Assembly: GCF_003254395.2 (NCBI RefSeq)
Contig: NC_037639.1
Span: forward strand, 7,926,501-7,990,500
Source of the DNA: Apis mellifera
Taxonomy: Eukaryota; Arthropoda; Insecta; Hymenoptera; Apidae
Direction: 5' to 3'
Length of the DNA stretch: 64,000 nucleotides
Below the pieces are notes generated by a model. That model made no database searches. It was not told the origin of the DNA and saw only the letters and a program-made list of their open reading frames with translations. Positions 48,261-60,391 of the stretch are shown here, one piece after another. Position 1 is the stretch's first letter, and each line of letters opens with the position of its first letter. Both the position numbers and the translations under genes were made by a program.

Positions 48261-49061
48261 TAAGTTCTCTTACCTCGATCGTAAGTATGGATAATCATCG
48301 AAATAATTACACGTTTCGAGGAAGGCGCTTAACACGTTGCATAAAGAAGAGAGAGAGATATTGCTACGAAGAACGGTAAACCTTGCAATTACCTTTACGT
48401 CTCACGAAATGACATTAATCGAGAACCTTTATTTAACCTAAAAAAAAAAAAAATTCTCCATTACTTTCCATTACAACACTAAAAAACGACACATCTTCGC
48501 GATATCGAAGATTTCCAATGAAACGTCGGATCCCGGAATTCCGACGAACAGTCGAACATCTCCAGTCTATCTTGAAAGCAACTAGCAGTCTCTCTTTCTC
48601 TTTCCAGACCACGGCGGAGGGGCCTTAAACGGCGTAAAAGCGGCACCACCCCTTATCTACATATCAAAAAGGCAATCCGGAGAACTCGCTTATGTAAACG
48701 GCGTGGGAGGCTTCGTGTCCCAGCCGGGGATGAAAAGAATTGCGAAATCCGTGCGCTAATAAACCTGCTCTCTGGCACCGCGGACCGACGTCGTCGGTCT
48801 GGGGGGGAGGAGGAGGAAGGAGGGGAGGGAAGGGGGAAGCTCTGACGAGATATTCGTGGGGTTAAGCTCTTTAAGCCGCGGATTAAGCGAGGCGGCACGA
48901 GAATTTAAAGTTCTCTCCGCCGCCGCGCCGTTGACGAGCGCGCATCCAACGGGAATGCGCGTGATTTCATCCTCATCGCCGTCGACGTCCGCCGCATCGA
49001 AACGCGACGAAAATAAAAATTAAAAGTATATTAACTTTCTCGCGGCAAGTTTTTACATACA

Positions 49062-49082
49062 CGCGCGCGCGCGCGGGCGCGC
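49062..49082. repeat. Alternating CG run, 21 bases
   Basis: CGCGCG alternation over about 21 bases with one G doubled. It is unusual for a window whose flanks (49010-49050, 49085-49125) are AT-rich. Z-DNA potential is inferred from the alternation. Survival of this many CpGs fits a lineage with low germline CpG methylation. Confidence 0.85.
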
Positions 49083-49623
49083 TGATATTAACTTTTGCGG
49101 ATAATAACGAAATATTATCCGACAGGATGAAACTACGGTTTGAACCAAGTTGCCACGCGCTCGAAATCCCCCCCGCTCGGCCCCCCGGCGCTCGTTTTCC
49201 ACCTCCGCTCCGCGTTAATTTACCACGGCAAATCCTCTTTCCATCGCGTTCCACGCGCACTTTTATATCGCGTTCTCCTCTTTCCGTTTCGTTGCGAAAC
49301 GAGGAGAGGTTGAACATCGTCCGTGTACGTTTGTGCCCGCGGATTACTTCGCGTTGCGCTCGCGGAAACGAGATTATATCGTAGAAAATAGGAGGAAAGT
49401 AACAGTATCTCGATCTACTGCAAATTGTTATTAATTAAAATTGGCGAACGAATCGATTTGATTAAATTCATTCACTTACAATTTGTTTCTTAAAATTTTA
49501 AGATACTACGTATATAATCGAGGATGAACGAACGATAGACGAAAATAAATTGGCGGGAGGAGAGTGAATCCCGGAAAAACGCGAATTAATAAGTTGGCAA
49601 GGCAATTGACGCGTCTGTAATGC

Positions 49624-49637
49624 GGGGGGGGGGGGGG
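49624..49637. repeat. 14-base G run
   Basis: The longest G homopolymer seen in the window. The exact length is uncertain because of slippage in both replication and sequencing. Confidence 0.9.
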
Positions 49638-49954
49638 ATACGGTAATCACGGTCGGAAGAATTTAATCAGCTTGAGGGCCGGGGGAGGGCATTTTGAAGC
49701 GGGAACACGTCGTTCGGTCTCTTTAGATTCGACCTCCGATCCGGACTCCTCGAAAAGCCCGCTCTTACCGCCAACTCTTACCAACCCTCTCGCTCTCTAA
49801 TTCGAGCATTCGTCAGCCCGCACACACGAGCCATTATAGCCGAAAGTTTCGCTGGCATTAAATGCTAATGAGAGAGGCGGCTGGATTTTCCAGCGGTCAG
49901 AGGTTCCACCACTCGTACCGATTACGATTTCCAACGGATTCGACCGCCACGCGA

Positions 49955-49956
<2 letters not shown>

Positions 49957-49989
<33 letters not shown>
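49957..49989. repeat. (CT)16 microsatellite
   Basis: Sixteen and a half uninterrupted CT copies, the longest pure dinucleotide array in the window. It is likely to be length-polymorphic. Confidence 0.97.
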
Positions 49990-49992
<3 letters not shown>

Positions 49993-50000
49993 CTCCCACG

Positions 50001-53000
50001 CCATTCGTTCACAGAAATCAAGATCCGATTTCTCAAACTATTATTTCGTTTCGAAAGCCCTCGATCCGGAAAGGTTGGATTTGCACGGGTCCACGAAGCG
50101 GACTTTTAATTGATTGTTGGCCGAACGTTTGTTTCAACTCTTGCCGCGATTACCGTCAATTTCTGAAACAAGGGCTTCGCCGTTTCTGTATCCCGGGATA
50201 CAGGAACAATTGAGGTCTTTGATAAATTTGATAATCATCGAAATGGAAAAAGATATAGTATTTCATTTAATAACGTTGATATCTTGAAAATATATCTGAA
50301 TCTGATAATTCAATGATCAATAATATTTTTGGGAAATATTTGATCTTATTCTGTCAAGAAATAAAAAAATATAGAAATAATCCGCTCCGTTGTCAAATTA
50401 TTAATTAATTATTCACAACTCGGTCGTGTCGCAATTAACTTTCGCGAGCAGGGTGATCAATTAATCGGAAATTTGCGAATTAAAGGAAGGAATCAACTTC
50501 GCGAACAGTATATAATTTAATCTTCCCCCTTCGATTAAACCTCGTGCTCGTACGTGAGCCTTGAGCCTGATACACGATTAATTCTAGGCGTTCCTGATAA
50601 GACGATGCGACCGAGACAAAGGACGGTGGAGCAATATCTAGCGGCGCGATGAAAACCAACCAATTAAGCGAACCCTACGAAATTGGTTTTTAATTGAAGG
50701 CCAAGAACCGATGACATTAATTGCTGCACGCAACCCGGTTACTCACCCCTTTATAAATCACAATTTATAAAAAAAGAAACTGATCACCCATCAACACGAT
50801 TTCTCGATATCATTAATTAACCGTTTGAAAATTTTTACGAATTCTTCTTGTAGATATTTCTTTTTTTTTAAATCTCATTTCGTTAAATATTATTGTTGAT
50901 TAAAAAGATTATTGGAAAAGAGAAAATTATTACTTAAAACGCTACGCAGATATTCACCTTCAAATATTAATAGTTTCAAGCTATACATTTCTACATGGTT
51001 CTGTTAAATCTGATACGAGATGACAAAATCACAAACGCGAATGAATACATTATATACTCGTGTACGCAGTCATAATTTTACACAAGGCCACTTCAACACA
51101 GCACCGCCATCATCCCCAAAGCCGGCAAACGCCCGTTGGCCCCCCCACGGCCGCCTTTCACGACGCTGGCTAATGTCTTTTCTGTGTTACTCTAGTCATC
51201 GTCCCTCGACAACGGTGCTGGAAGGCCCTGACCGAGGTATTATCCTATTTCGCGACTCGTCCTCTCCTCCACGTTCAGTTACCGCGGATAACGCGGATAA
51301 TTTCGCCCGAGACGGTGCCTTCGACGAGATATAAATTGCTACGTATGGAGAATATCGATCGTAAACGAACGTATTATATTCTCTATATCCCACTCTTGCT
51401 AATTCGAACCGATTCTAGAAAGAGTTAAGAGCAAGGATCGTTCGAGATTTGCAAGATTAAGTTTATAATTCGAATGGAACGTTAGAGAGAAAATAAAGTA
51501 CGAAGGGGTACGTTGGATCTCACCTCGATAAATAATAAATCTCGGGTTACAAAGCTCAGATTCCCTGATTTTTAAACAAATTATCGATAGTTGGTTGGGA
51601 ATAAAATCTCGTTTCTCCAGTTTAACGGGAGTTCATCCATTTCCCCTCTCATACACGTAGTCTGGATTAAAGATGCCCTGTCTGCTGCTTGAAACACACG
51701 GGGAGAAGGCCGGCTCGCGCTGGATCACGTTGTAACGTAAGAACCAAGCAATTTGTTGGTATCAGGTGCACGGGGTATCTCAAGTTGTAAGCCCCCGGTT
51801 TCGTCCGCTGCCGGCAATTAACTCCATTACCACCCTGTAACGTCCTGAGCTGACTTGCCTTCCACGAAGTGCGCGCAACTCGTTAAGCCTTTGGGTTTTG
51901 GACTTGGGCCCCTCTATTGAGCCCCCGAAGGGACACTAGACAGGACTCAGAACACCGATACATATTCTTCGTTCGTTCTTTCACCAAAACTCTCAAATAT
52001 TTTTTCCTTCTAAATAATAACTTTCATTCTTCACTTTCCTTCCAGAGAACTCGCTCCTATTATTGTTATCCAAAAAGAAAAAATACATCCCATCGAATTA
52101 CGAAACTTCACCGATCACACCCGTTTCCATATTTTTAAGGAAAATGTCGAGATAAATTTTTAAAACCGCACACAGAATACGCTCTCCCATACGTCACGTA
52201 TATCCCCGCCGCATCTTTATCATCAACTTTCATCGCAAACTTCCCTCGCGAAAAGAAATGAAATAATTCAAACCGGTTTATCGCATCTCTCCGAATCACT
52301 CCCTTCCCAACGAGAGACAAAATGCAGCACGTAATAACAGGGGCACCGTGATACATTCGCCGTGATATTAGCGCCAAGGGATGAAACCGGGACGCGGATC
52401 GTCTCACGGCGATAACGTATGACCACCGGTGGCCCCAAGAGCACTCGTCCTCCGACATTTCGCGGTTCGATTCATATATTCATAGGGAGGGTGTGGGTGT
52501 CGGCTACTTGAGGAGTGGAGGGGAGGGGCACGTGTGTGTAGCAACGATTGCCAACGGCCGCGACCTCATGCATACATCACGGGAGGAAAGTGATGGAGCG
52601 CACCCCCGACGCCCTGGGTCACCTAGCCCGGGCAAAACTGTCACGCTGACTGATTGCCAACTCCCACGACGTGCAACGACTTCTCCGCTCCGGAAACCGT
52701 CTCCGCATCCCGCCGACCTATCGTCGTCCACACCGGCTGCGCCTCATTTCCCCGCGATCTGCCCGCCGGGTGGCCGGGAATAATCCGTGAATTCCGGGAT
52801 TAATAACCGGGGAATGGGTTTTGCCAAGTTGCGGTGTGCCCCTTCCACGATGTCACGCTTAAATAACGGGGCGTTGAACGATTGCCGAATGCATTATTTT
52901 TCGAAAGTTCGATTAATTTGTTGGATATAAGATATAATCTTGAGAGTATTTTTGAAATTTTATTTACAAAGGAATGGAATTTAATCTTTGAGAATCGATC

Positions 53001-55000
53001 GAGATACTCTATTCTCCAACAATCCGTATTTCAAACTTTAAAATTAAATTAAGAAACGTATGTTGGACGTATAAGTTTGAGATGCAAAGGGCAAAATGCA
53101 GTCACGATGACGAAAACAGATTCTGCGCAATAATTCTACGCAATGTTTAAGAGACGCGTTTATTCCTCCACATCGCGGAACAATTTGTAAAACATTATAT
53201 CACGCCGCGGAGAAGCATATAACCCGCGAATATGATGCCCTTACATCGAGCAAAGATGGGAAAGCGGCGGAGGAAAGAGGAGAGAAGGAGGCAAGACGAG
53301 CGAGCGTTTACGAGCGAAGCACCATTAGACGGATGTTGTCAACGCGTAATTGCCAATGGTGCAGTAACTCACTTCCTACGACTTTGCGGCTTTCGGCTCT
53401 AACGATGCTTCAACAGCTAACGATAACAAATAACGTTGCGCCCAATATCATCGCCCAGCATCCATATCACGATGCATCGTCAATTTAGTGAGACGAATCT
53501 TAAATTTCTGTACCACGTGATCGAAAAAGAACAATTACAAAATGATGAAAAGTACAAGGAAAGTTGGTTGCGAAAGAAGATTTAGATATCCTTCACTAAT
53601 TTTTGGATCGAGATCTATTCTTAACACGAACGAATAATCTTTCCTTGTAACGAAACCTACTATCTACATCCTATATCGAAACCAACATCTCGACAAGAAA
53701 ATCGGTGGAAGTGGCCGTGGACAAATCACGAGGTTGGTCGATGGGCAAAAGTTCCTCGAGGCTGACCATCGCAGAAAGGGTGTTCGAGAGAGGGTGCACG
53801 CAATGGAGAAGAGAGGTCAGAGAACGAGATGGAGTGGGGGTTGGTGGAGAAAAGCGTAGGTCGAAGGGACGGATCGAGGGCCTAAGCACGTTCTCACCCT
53901 TGGCGATGCTCTCGTGAGGACCCTCGGAGGGCCTAACGAGCGGCTTTGTCATTTCTGCGTCTTCGTCCTCTCTCCGTTCTCTCTCGTGCACGCTCTCTCT
54001 TAATGATGGTCCCCAATGCGCGTAAATAGGCGAGCAAACCCCTCGCGACACGGGCATGCAGGATGAGCGGAACACGCCCGTCTTCCGCCGTTAGCCACTC
54101 AAGATTGCGCTCCACTCACGCTGGTTCGCACGGAAAGGAGGGAGCCCAGGCTTTGAATTCGCGCCGCTGCAAATTCTACGCGGGTTTCTACACTCGTCGT
54201 TATCATTAACGACGATTAAGGCGCGTGCCGCCCCGCGTGGAGTGGAGATTTCGATGGAGGGACCCCCGTGTCCTCGACCGCACGCACGATTATGAATACA
54301 TTAGCGAAAGGAGATCTAAGGTTAAACTGGTTTGGACGGAGGGACCGAGCCTTGTTTCGCCCGTTGATTCTCCGTAAGCGTGGAGAGAATTATTTTAGAA
54401 ATTTTAGAATGATCAGGAAGAGATCAATGATCCAGTTATTATTAAGATAACGATTAATTAATCCTCTATAATTGTGATAATTCTTGAGTATTCAACGTAT
54501 GTATTCACGTTTTCATTATCCACGTTTATTGGACGATATAGGATATTAACGTGACAATAACTGGATTAATTTATTCGTTATAACAGGTGACGTATCAACG
54601 GCACATTCTTCATGCGATAAATAAAGTATAGACATGTATAAGTCTCTTCATCGTGCATCGATAAATCTCATTTCTTCGAAATTATAATTTTCATGGAATT
54701 AAGGATATTACTTTTCTCTGGACCGATCAGAATTGTCGCACACGCACGATCCAGCCAAGATATTTAAGAAGTCGTGGTGCGGCGCGCAGGAAACGCTGAT
54801 TAGTATCCGGTAGGAGGAAAGTTTTCGAGGCATCGTTCTGCCCCCGGGTCCGCCTTGAGATTCTAATGGATTCTCATTTAAATAGAAATCTCATGCCGAT
54901 ACACAGGGGTCGGGCCGTTATATGCGGCCGGGATGGAAGGACAAACCAAACGGTCCAAGTGTGTTTGCCATCCAAGTAATGGCCACGAAGGGTCCTCTCG
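50001..55000. other. Non-coding stretch
   Basis: No gene is supported. 50210-50420 and 50780-51020 are strongly AT-rich. 51660-51950 is a GC-balanced, repeat-free block with no open frame of note. 52480-52830 is GC-rich. 52890-53060 is AT-rich. 53671-54075 is open on the minus strand with a protein-like composition but no splice or domain support. 54420-54720 is AT-rich. No RNA gene or array was found. Confidence 0.68.
50186..50203. repeat. 18-bp perfect palindrome
   Basis: CTGTATCCCGGGATACAG is identical to its reverse complement, with CCCGGG at the centre. An 18-bp perfect palindrome has roughly a one in four chance of appearing once in 64 kb of random DNA, so it is notable but not decisive. 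It could bind a symmetric dimer or simply be chance. Confidence 0.6.
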
Positions 55001-56116
55001 TCCTGCTCGAGCCTCCACCCTGGACAGCCACGGTCAAGGATGGCCATGCGGAGAATGGGCGTGCAAACAAGCCACCCGTGACCCCTATGTCCCAAGACTT
55101 CCTCCACCTCCTCCTCTTCTTGCGCCCGTTTTTTACCTTTATTTCATTTTCCTCCTCCACGCGGACGAGATGTCGTTAAATTTCGTACGACTCGCATATG
55201 TTGGAGGGAGGAGAGAGGGACACGAGAATAGTTCGATATCATATTGGAAAGTTTCTTGCGGACGGAGAATTCGAGATTTCGTTATTTATATCCATAGAAG
55301 ATGCTTTTCCTTTTTCCCCTTTCCATTTATATTTGTATTCCGCTTCAGAGTATATTCCGCAGAATATAAAGATACTCGAGATTCTTTTTCTTTTTTTTTT
55401 AATTTTTAAGGATATTTGACAATTTTCATTCGACTGGAAATTATCCTAATTATCTTTGGATTTATCTTCCTTTCCCCTTGAATCATTATAATACGTTCCT
55501 TTCCAATTTTTCGTAAGAAAGAAGACTTGTATGTACACGTGAAAAATGATTTAACTGCAAGCGATTTCTGACAAATCTTTGATTCAATCTTCTGTCTTCA
55601 ATCAGTAGAACAAAGTTCCACAAAAACCGCCTATTCTAAAAAAGTACAAGCAGTATTAATTGTGTGAATAATTTTACTCGAGTTATCGGAACTGGAACGA
55701 GTATTATCTATCAAACCGTCCCGAAGTGATATTTCTGTAAATAACCACGCGACAATGCTGTTCGTTTTGTCCCATCCTCTCTCGTTTTATATATACGCAC
55801 GCACACGTGTATTTCTTGGTGCCTTTTTCCCGCTATTACGATATTTTCACCCCATTTCGCAAGCATGTCACTTCCTGGCCAAGTTGGTATCGGTCTGCGG
55901 GCAAAAAGGAGCACGCAGCGACGTATGCGTTCGTTTTCACAATGGCACACCGACGTCCATGGCCAGTCGACTGGCGGCGCTTTGCATGCAAACGGAAAAC
56001 GTTTCATCTCCCTCGATGACCGGTCATGGAAGGGGGCGGTAAATTTTCGAGAACTACCGACGCGGGGCCACCACTTATCGCTCTCTGATCCCTATTTTGC
56101 ATTTCCTTCCTTCCAG

Positions 56117-56225
56117 TTACGTCAGCGTTATTTTATCGCTCGAAAATGTCGGATGCGATCGCGCTTCGAAAAGTTGGTACCATGTGGAAATATGTGTCCA
56201 TTCGGAATTTCTCGAGATTGGAAAA
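56117..56225 (+). CDS. Candidate internal exon, 109 bp, gene unknown
   Basis: The tract GCATTTCCTTCCTTCCAG ends at 56116 and is a near-ideal acceptor. 109 bases later GAAAA meets GTAAGTTTT, a good donor (GT at 56226-56227). Two frames are open across the segment. The frame that ends on a whole codon reads YVSVILSLENVGCDR, then ASKSWYHVEICVHSEFLEIGK, with alternating hydrophobic and polar residues like a beta-rich fold. The other reads LRQRYFIARKCRMR and onward. I do not recognise either. The surrounding DNA is also unusually open, so a chance match is quite possible. A neighbouring exon in phase would be needed for support. Confidence 0.22.
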
Positions 56226-58784
56226 GTAAGTTTTCAAGCTCGGCAAAGTCGAAAAGGAAACGCCCGCTTCCTTCCGAATTTATTCGTTTCGAGAATATTT
56301 TTTTAAATCGAACGATTCTTCCTTCCATCCGCTCAAATTTCGAATTTCGCGCCTCGATCGATCTACTCGTACACGAGGTATGCAAAATATCTTTACTGGT
56401 CCGCGATTCTAAATTTTTCCAACGAACAACAACCCCCATATCGAGTTTCGAAATCGTACAACGAGGATTGTTTTTCCGCCGCGGCAGATTTGTCGCGATC
56501 GAAGGGGGTGGGTGCGCGCGGAAGAAAGAGCAAGACATCGAGCGGAATCAAATCAAAGTTGTCCTTGCTAGAGGAATCCTCGAAGGAACGCGATACCGGG
56601 AACGGAAAAAGAGAGAGGGAAAGAGAGAGAGACCTATGGGGCAAGAAGGGTGAAATAAGAAAAACGAGAAAAGATTGCGAAGGGGGAGGAGGAAGAAACG
56701 ACTGGATGGCTGGCTGTTCTCGCCGATCAAATTTCCAGAATGGCTCGAGCTCCATTAAACAGGTCCTACTTTCGCCCTACGTGCACCCAAAGAGATCGGC
56801 TAACCCGTCGCAAAACGTTCGACGAATACCGTGGGATGCAGGAAGGATAGTTTCTCCCTTCGTTTTGGAAAAACGATCCACGATCCCGAGGGTCTCGCGC
56901 GATTCGCCTCGATCCTCCTTCGCGTCGGTTATTACCTCGAGATCACATCGAGTTTCCGCCCGAGGAACACGCGGATTATGCGTCATCGCATTATGATTGC
57001 GCGAGAAAAAGTTGAGGCTAGGCTTTAATGATGAGTTGTTATTGGAGTTTTTGTTTAAACCTTGGATTTGGTTTCAAGTTTATTGTTTATATTTCTTCGT
57101 AGATTGATGTCGTCGATGATAACAATAATTTGAATCAATGAATCAAACGGTTTAATTTGAATTGTATCGTAAAATTTATATACAAGAAGAATGATACGAT
57201 TCTATTGTTGAATATTAAAATTTTAATATTGATTATTATTTAGTTTTCAGAATAAAATATTTGATATAATGGGATATTATTAATAAGAATAAAAAGACAT
57301 TGTTTTTTTATAATTCTTACGATTGTGTTTCACCGAGAAACCCAGCAGAAGATTCGGTTGTCAATAAAACCATTAGAACTCCCCACAATCACTGACTTAT
57401 AACTCGGAATTTTGAACTATCCAAACTCGCAAAACTTTGAGCTCAGCCAACTGAGATATTCCCAGATAATTTGAACACTAACGAGAGAAATACTATAGTA
57501 TGCTATATGCTAAATTTAAACTAACAACGAAGAATCGTATCAAAAGGGAAACGTTTAAAAAGAAAAATATACAAAAGTATATTTCTATATTCGTAGAAGA
57601 AAAGAAAAACACGAAGAAGAAAGAAAGAAAGAAACGTAATATTCTTCTCCACCATCGCCATACTATCTTTCACTAAATTTCTATTAACTGATCGATCCGA
57701 AAGAAACAAATGAGAAAAAGAATTAAACGTCCTTCGATCCCATCACACTCGAGACAAGAATTTCACAAGAGTATCGATTCAACCGAATCTTCATCAATTA
57801 TCAGAGCCCTCCCCCAAAACGCGAGCCGATATTGTGTTCCTTGCCTCTTCATCCCCTTGTAATGAGCAGGTATCCGAGTAGAAGTCTTGTATCTATCGTT
57901 GCGACAGGGTCTGATAACCAACGAAGATTTTGCCTCAACGTGGAAGTTTGTCTACTCGCGTTTCCTCACGCCATTCTGCCATCTTCACCGTTCTATCGAC
58001 AACTATACCCTACACTTTGTCTCGAATATTTCCCCGGTCCAATATCCGCATTGTCTCGTCTCGTTTCGCCTTGTCTACGTCCTCACGTGTGCGCCTCGGC
58101 CAACTACCCTTCACCATTCAACACCACCTCTCTCTCCCTCCCTTTCTTCCTCCGTCTTACCCCAAGCGTTAGCCGAGTTTATGCTCGAAAATCATCCTCT
58201 CTGCCCCTTATCCTCGTCGGATCTTCGCCCTCGGGATAAGGCTATCAAGCGCACGTTGCGTCTTACAGTTGCGCTCACGATGGCGGTCCACGGTGTCGTG
58301 ACTGGGCGTCGAGCGTGACTCTCCACCGTTTTCATTCCGTACCCCTTCTTCTTCTGGATGCGTTTCCACGAGGTTAAATTTTAATAAATCGTGAACCATC
58401 CAAGGGGAGAGAAATCTCGTCTAATTTTATAACGAAAAGATTTGCAAAATTTTAGAAGAATCGGTTCGTATTTCATTACCACTGTTCGTTCGAACATCAA
58501 AGATATTCCCATTCCATAAAATTCTTATTCTTCCCGATAACACGATACTAATGCTACAATATTACTTATTGAATATCACCACCATTGTCGTGTCATGTCC
58601 TAATACTATTCAAATACTCCCGGATAGGAAACAGATAGGGGGAGGGAAGGAGCCATATAACCGAGAGAATCGAGGAGGGGCCCCGTAAAGAGTTTATCGA
58701 AGAAGAAGGACTGTTAAGAGTAAAGGGTAGTTTTGCGAGCACCGTGGAAAAGCAGCGTGGAACAAGTAAGGGGTAGCGAGAGAA

Positions 58785-58805
58785 GGAGAGGAGAGGAGAG
58801 GAGAG
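58785..58805. repeat. GGAGA pentanucleotide repeat
   Basis: Four GGAGA-type copies in a purine-rich stretch, continuing from AGAGAAGGAGAG. Confidence 0.88.
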
Positions 58806-60368
58806 CGATTCTAGCGGGACAATCTCATCTCGATCCCATCGTACATCGTGCCACCCGAGGCCTTACATCTCCTGCCTCGTCCTCCCGGGGACCCGAGACA
58901 CCCTCCACCGAGAGTCCTCTCCCTTCCTTCACGTTCTGCTAGGTACACCGGGTCCTGCGACCCTCGACGTGGCAAATTGAGCACACTCGCCCCTCGCAGA
59001 AGACCGGAGCGAGCAGCGTTACGAGCGATATATGTGGACCATTCGACAGACAAACGGCTCTCTTTCCCTCTCAGATCCTGACGCTGTTGTACGTCTTTTC
59101 TCCTTCTTCCAGGCCGCCCTTCCACGCGCGATCGTAAGTCGAGGAACGCGACGCGGTTCGATCGAATTACGAGCTGGAAACGTAACGAAAAACAAAAGAA
59201 AAAAAAACGCGGGGAGCGACGTTCTTTTCTTGCTTGTTAATTGGAGATATGAATTAAATTTTGTTGGAAAGAGGGTATTAAAGTAATGCTTGGAGAAGTA
59301 ATAAGTAGATAGATGACCAGAAAGAAGTGTGTAATTTTATTCCATTCGATATTGAATTAACGCATCTTATCATTCGTTTCTGGAATAATGAATAACGATT
59401 CCTTCTTTTGAATTATTTCAATTCGACGAAACGAATTGTCACGAACGATTCGCAATTCCTTTCGAGACTAAAATATAACCGAGCAAAAGTACTCTCTTTA
59501 TCTTTACCATTAAACGATATCGTTCGTTCAGGTTCCATCGGGGGGGAAAAAAGAAAAAACGCTGACTCGGAAAATCTGCGGGGCGAGGATCATCGTGGAA
59601 GAAAGAGAGAGAAGGGTCGATCCGGCGGAAAATATCCTGGAAGCTTTTCATAAATACTGAACGATACCTCCCCCTCCCTCCCCCCCTGATCCGGGAGGCG
59701 AGGCGGTGGCCTCCTGAATCGGGCTCATCTCGCGCCAGCGCGAAAGCGGTGGTTTTCACTCGGGTCTAATAAAGGGTTAATTAATACGCTTTAAACCGTC
59801 GCTCTCGAAAGGGGTGCCAGGGGTGGAGGCACGACCTACAAAGTGCTCGAGAGGATCAGGGGGAGAGAGAGAGGGAGAGAGCGAAACGAGAGAGAAATGA
59901 TGGAGGAAGAGAGGAAACGTTGGCTGTCGCCTTCATACCGCACGGCCTCAAATCGAATCAACGGGTGTTATTGCGTGAATCCCTTCCCCCTCTTTTCTGA
60001 CACTTCCTTCCAAAAATACTGACAAATATCACACAAAATTTTTATCCTCTTCGAGGATGAAATAGTTCGAATGAAACTCGTGAATTTCGATACTCTTTCG
60101 TGACGATATTACGTTTTACATGATCTATTATTTGTATCACTGATCAGTGACGTAAATTTTTAATGAATTTTTCTTAATAAAGTACTAAAAAAAATACTAC
60201 GTAAATCTAAATTTTGTTTTGCATAAGAGAAACAGGTAAATTAACACGTTACATCGAATCCAACGCGAACGCAAGAAACCCAAGTAAGATTTAATCACCG
60301 AAGGAAGCCTCTGGGAAGGGTTTAAGACGCGGACCAGGCGTGTGCACGCGTGAAATTTAAGCGAGTAG

Positions 60369-60391
60369 CTCTCTCTCTCTCTCTCTCTCTC
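60369..60391. repeat. (CT)11 microsatellite
   Basis: Eleven CT copies followed by CGTCGG. The complementary strand gives Arg-Glu repeats in the minus frame here. Confidence 0.96.

Larger units (their letters stand above)
45001..50000. other. Non-coding stretch with many simple repeats
   Basis: No gene is supported. 44990-45880 is GC-richer and purine-biased. 45890-46290 is AT-rich with a degenerate duplication. 46320-46510 is GC-balanced with paired inverted repeats. 46560-46770 is strongly AT-rich. 47010-47106 is a pyrimidine tract. 48090-48300 holds a protein-like but unsupported frame on the minus strand (see findings). 48600-49380 is GC-rich with alternating CG runs. A 14-base G run and a 16-copy CT repeat follow. 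Confidence 0.68.
55001..60000. other. Mostly non-coding stretch
   Basis: Apart from an exon-like segment at 56117-56225, no gene is supported. 55380-55560 and 57030-57330 are AT-rich. 55740-56660 is open over long stretches in more than one frame. 57830-58320 is open in all three plus frames because it is pyrimidine-rich. 58780-58805 is a GGAGA repeat. 58935-58950 is a good acceptor-like tract without a partner. 59840-59920 is a GA-rich tract. Confidence 0.65.

Noticed and set aside
52455..52475. GGTTCGATTC resembling a tRNA B box
   Set aside because: The flanking bases do not pair into a T stem, and no A box or cloverleaf fits upstream. No tRNA was found anywhere in the window by eye.
55865..56653. 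Longest open frame in the window, 262 codons on the plus strand
   Set aside because: Other frames on both strands are also open here, the C-terminal part runs into Arg/Glu/Lys low complexity from a GA tract, and no domain is seen. Only the spliced sub-segment at 56117-56225 is kept as a candidate.
57832..58318. Three plus frames all open for 80-143 codons
   Set aside because: The stretch is pyrimidine-rich, so TAA, TAG and TGA are rare in every frame. The peptides are Ser/Pro/Leu-rich.
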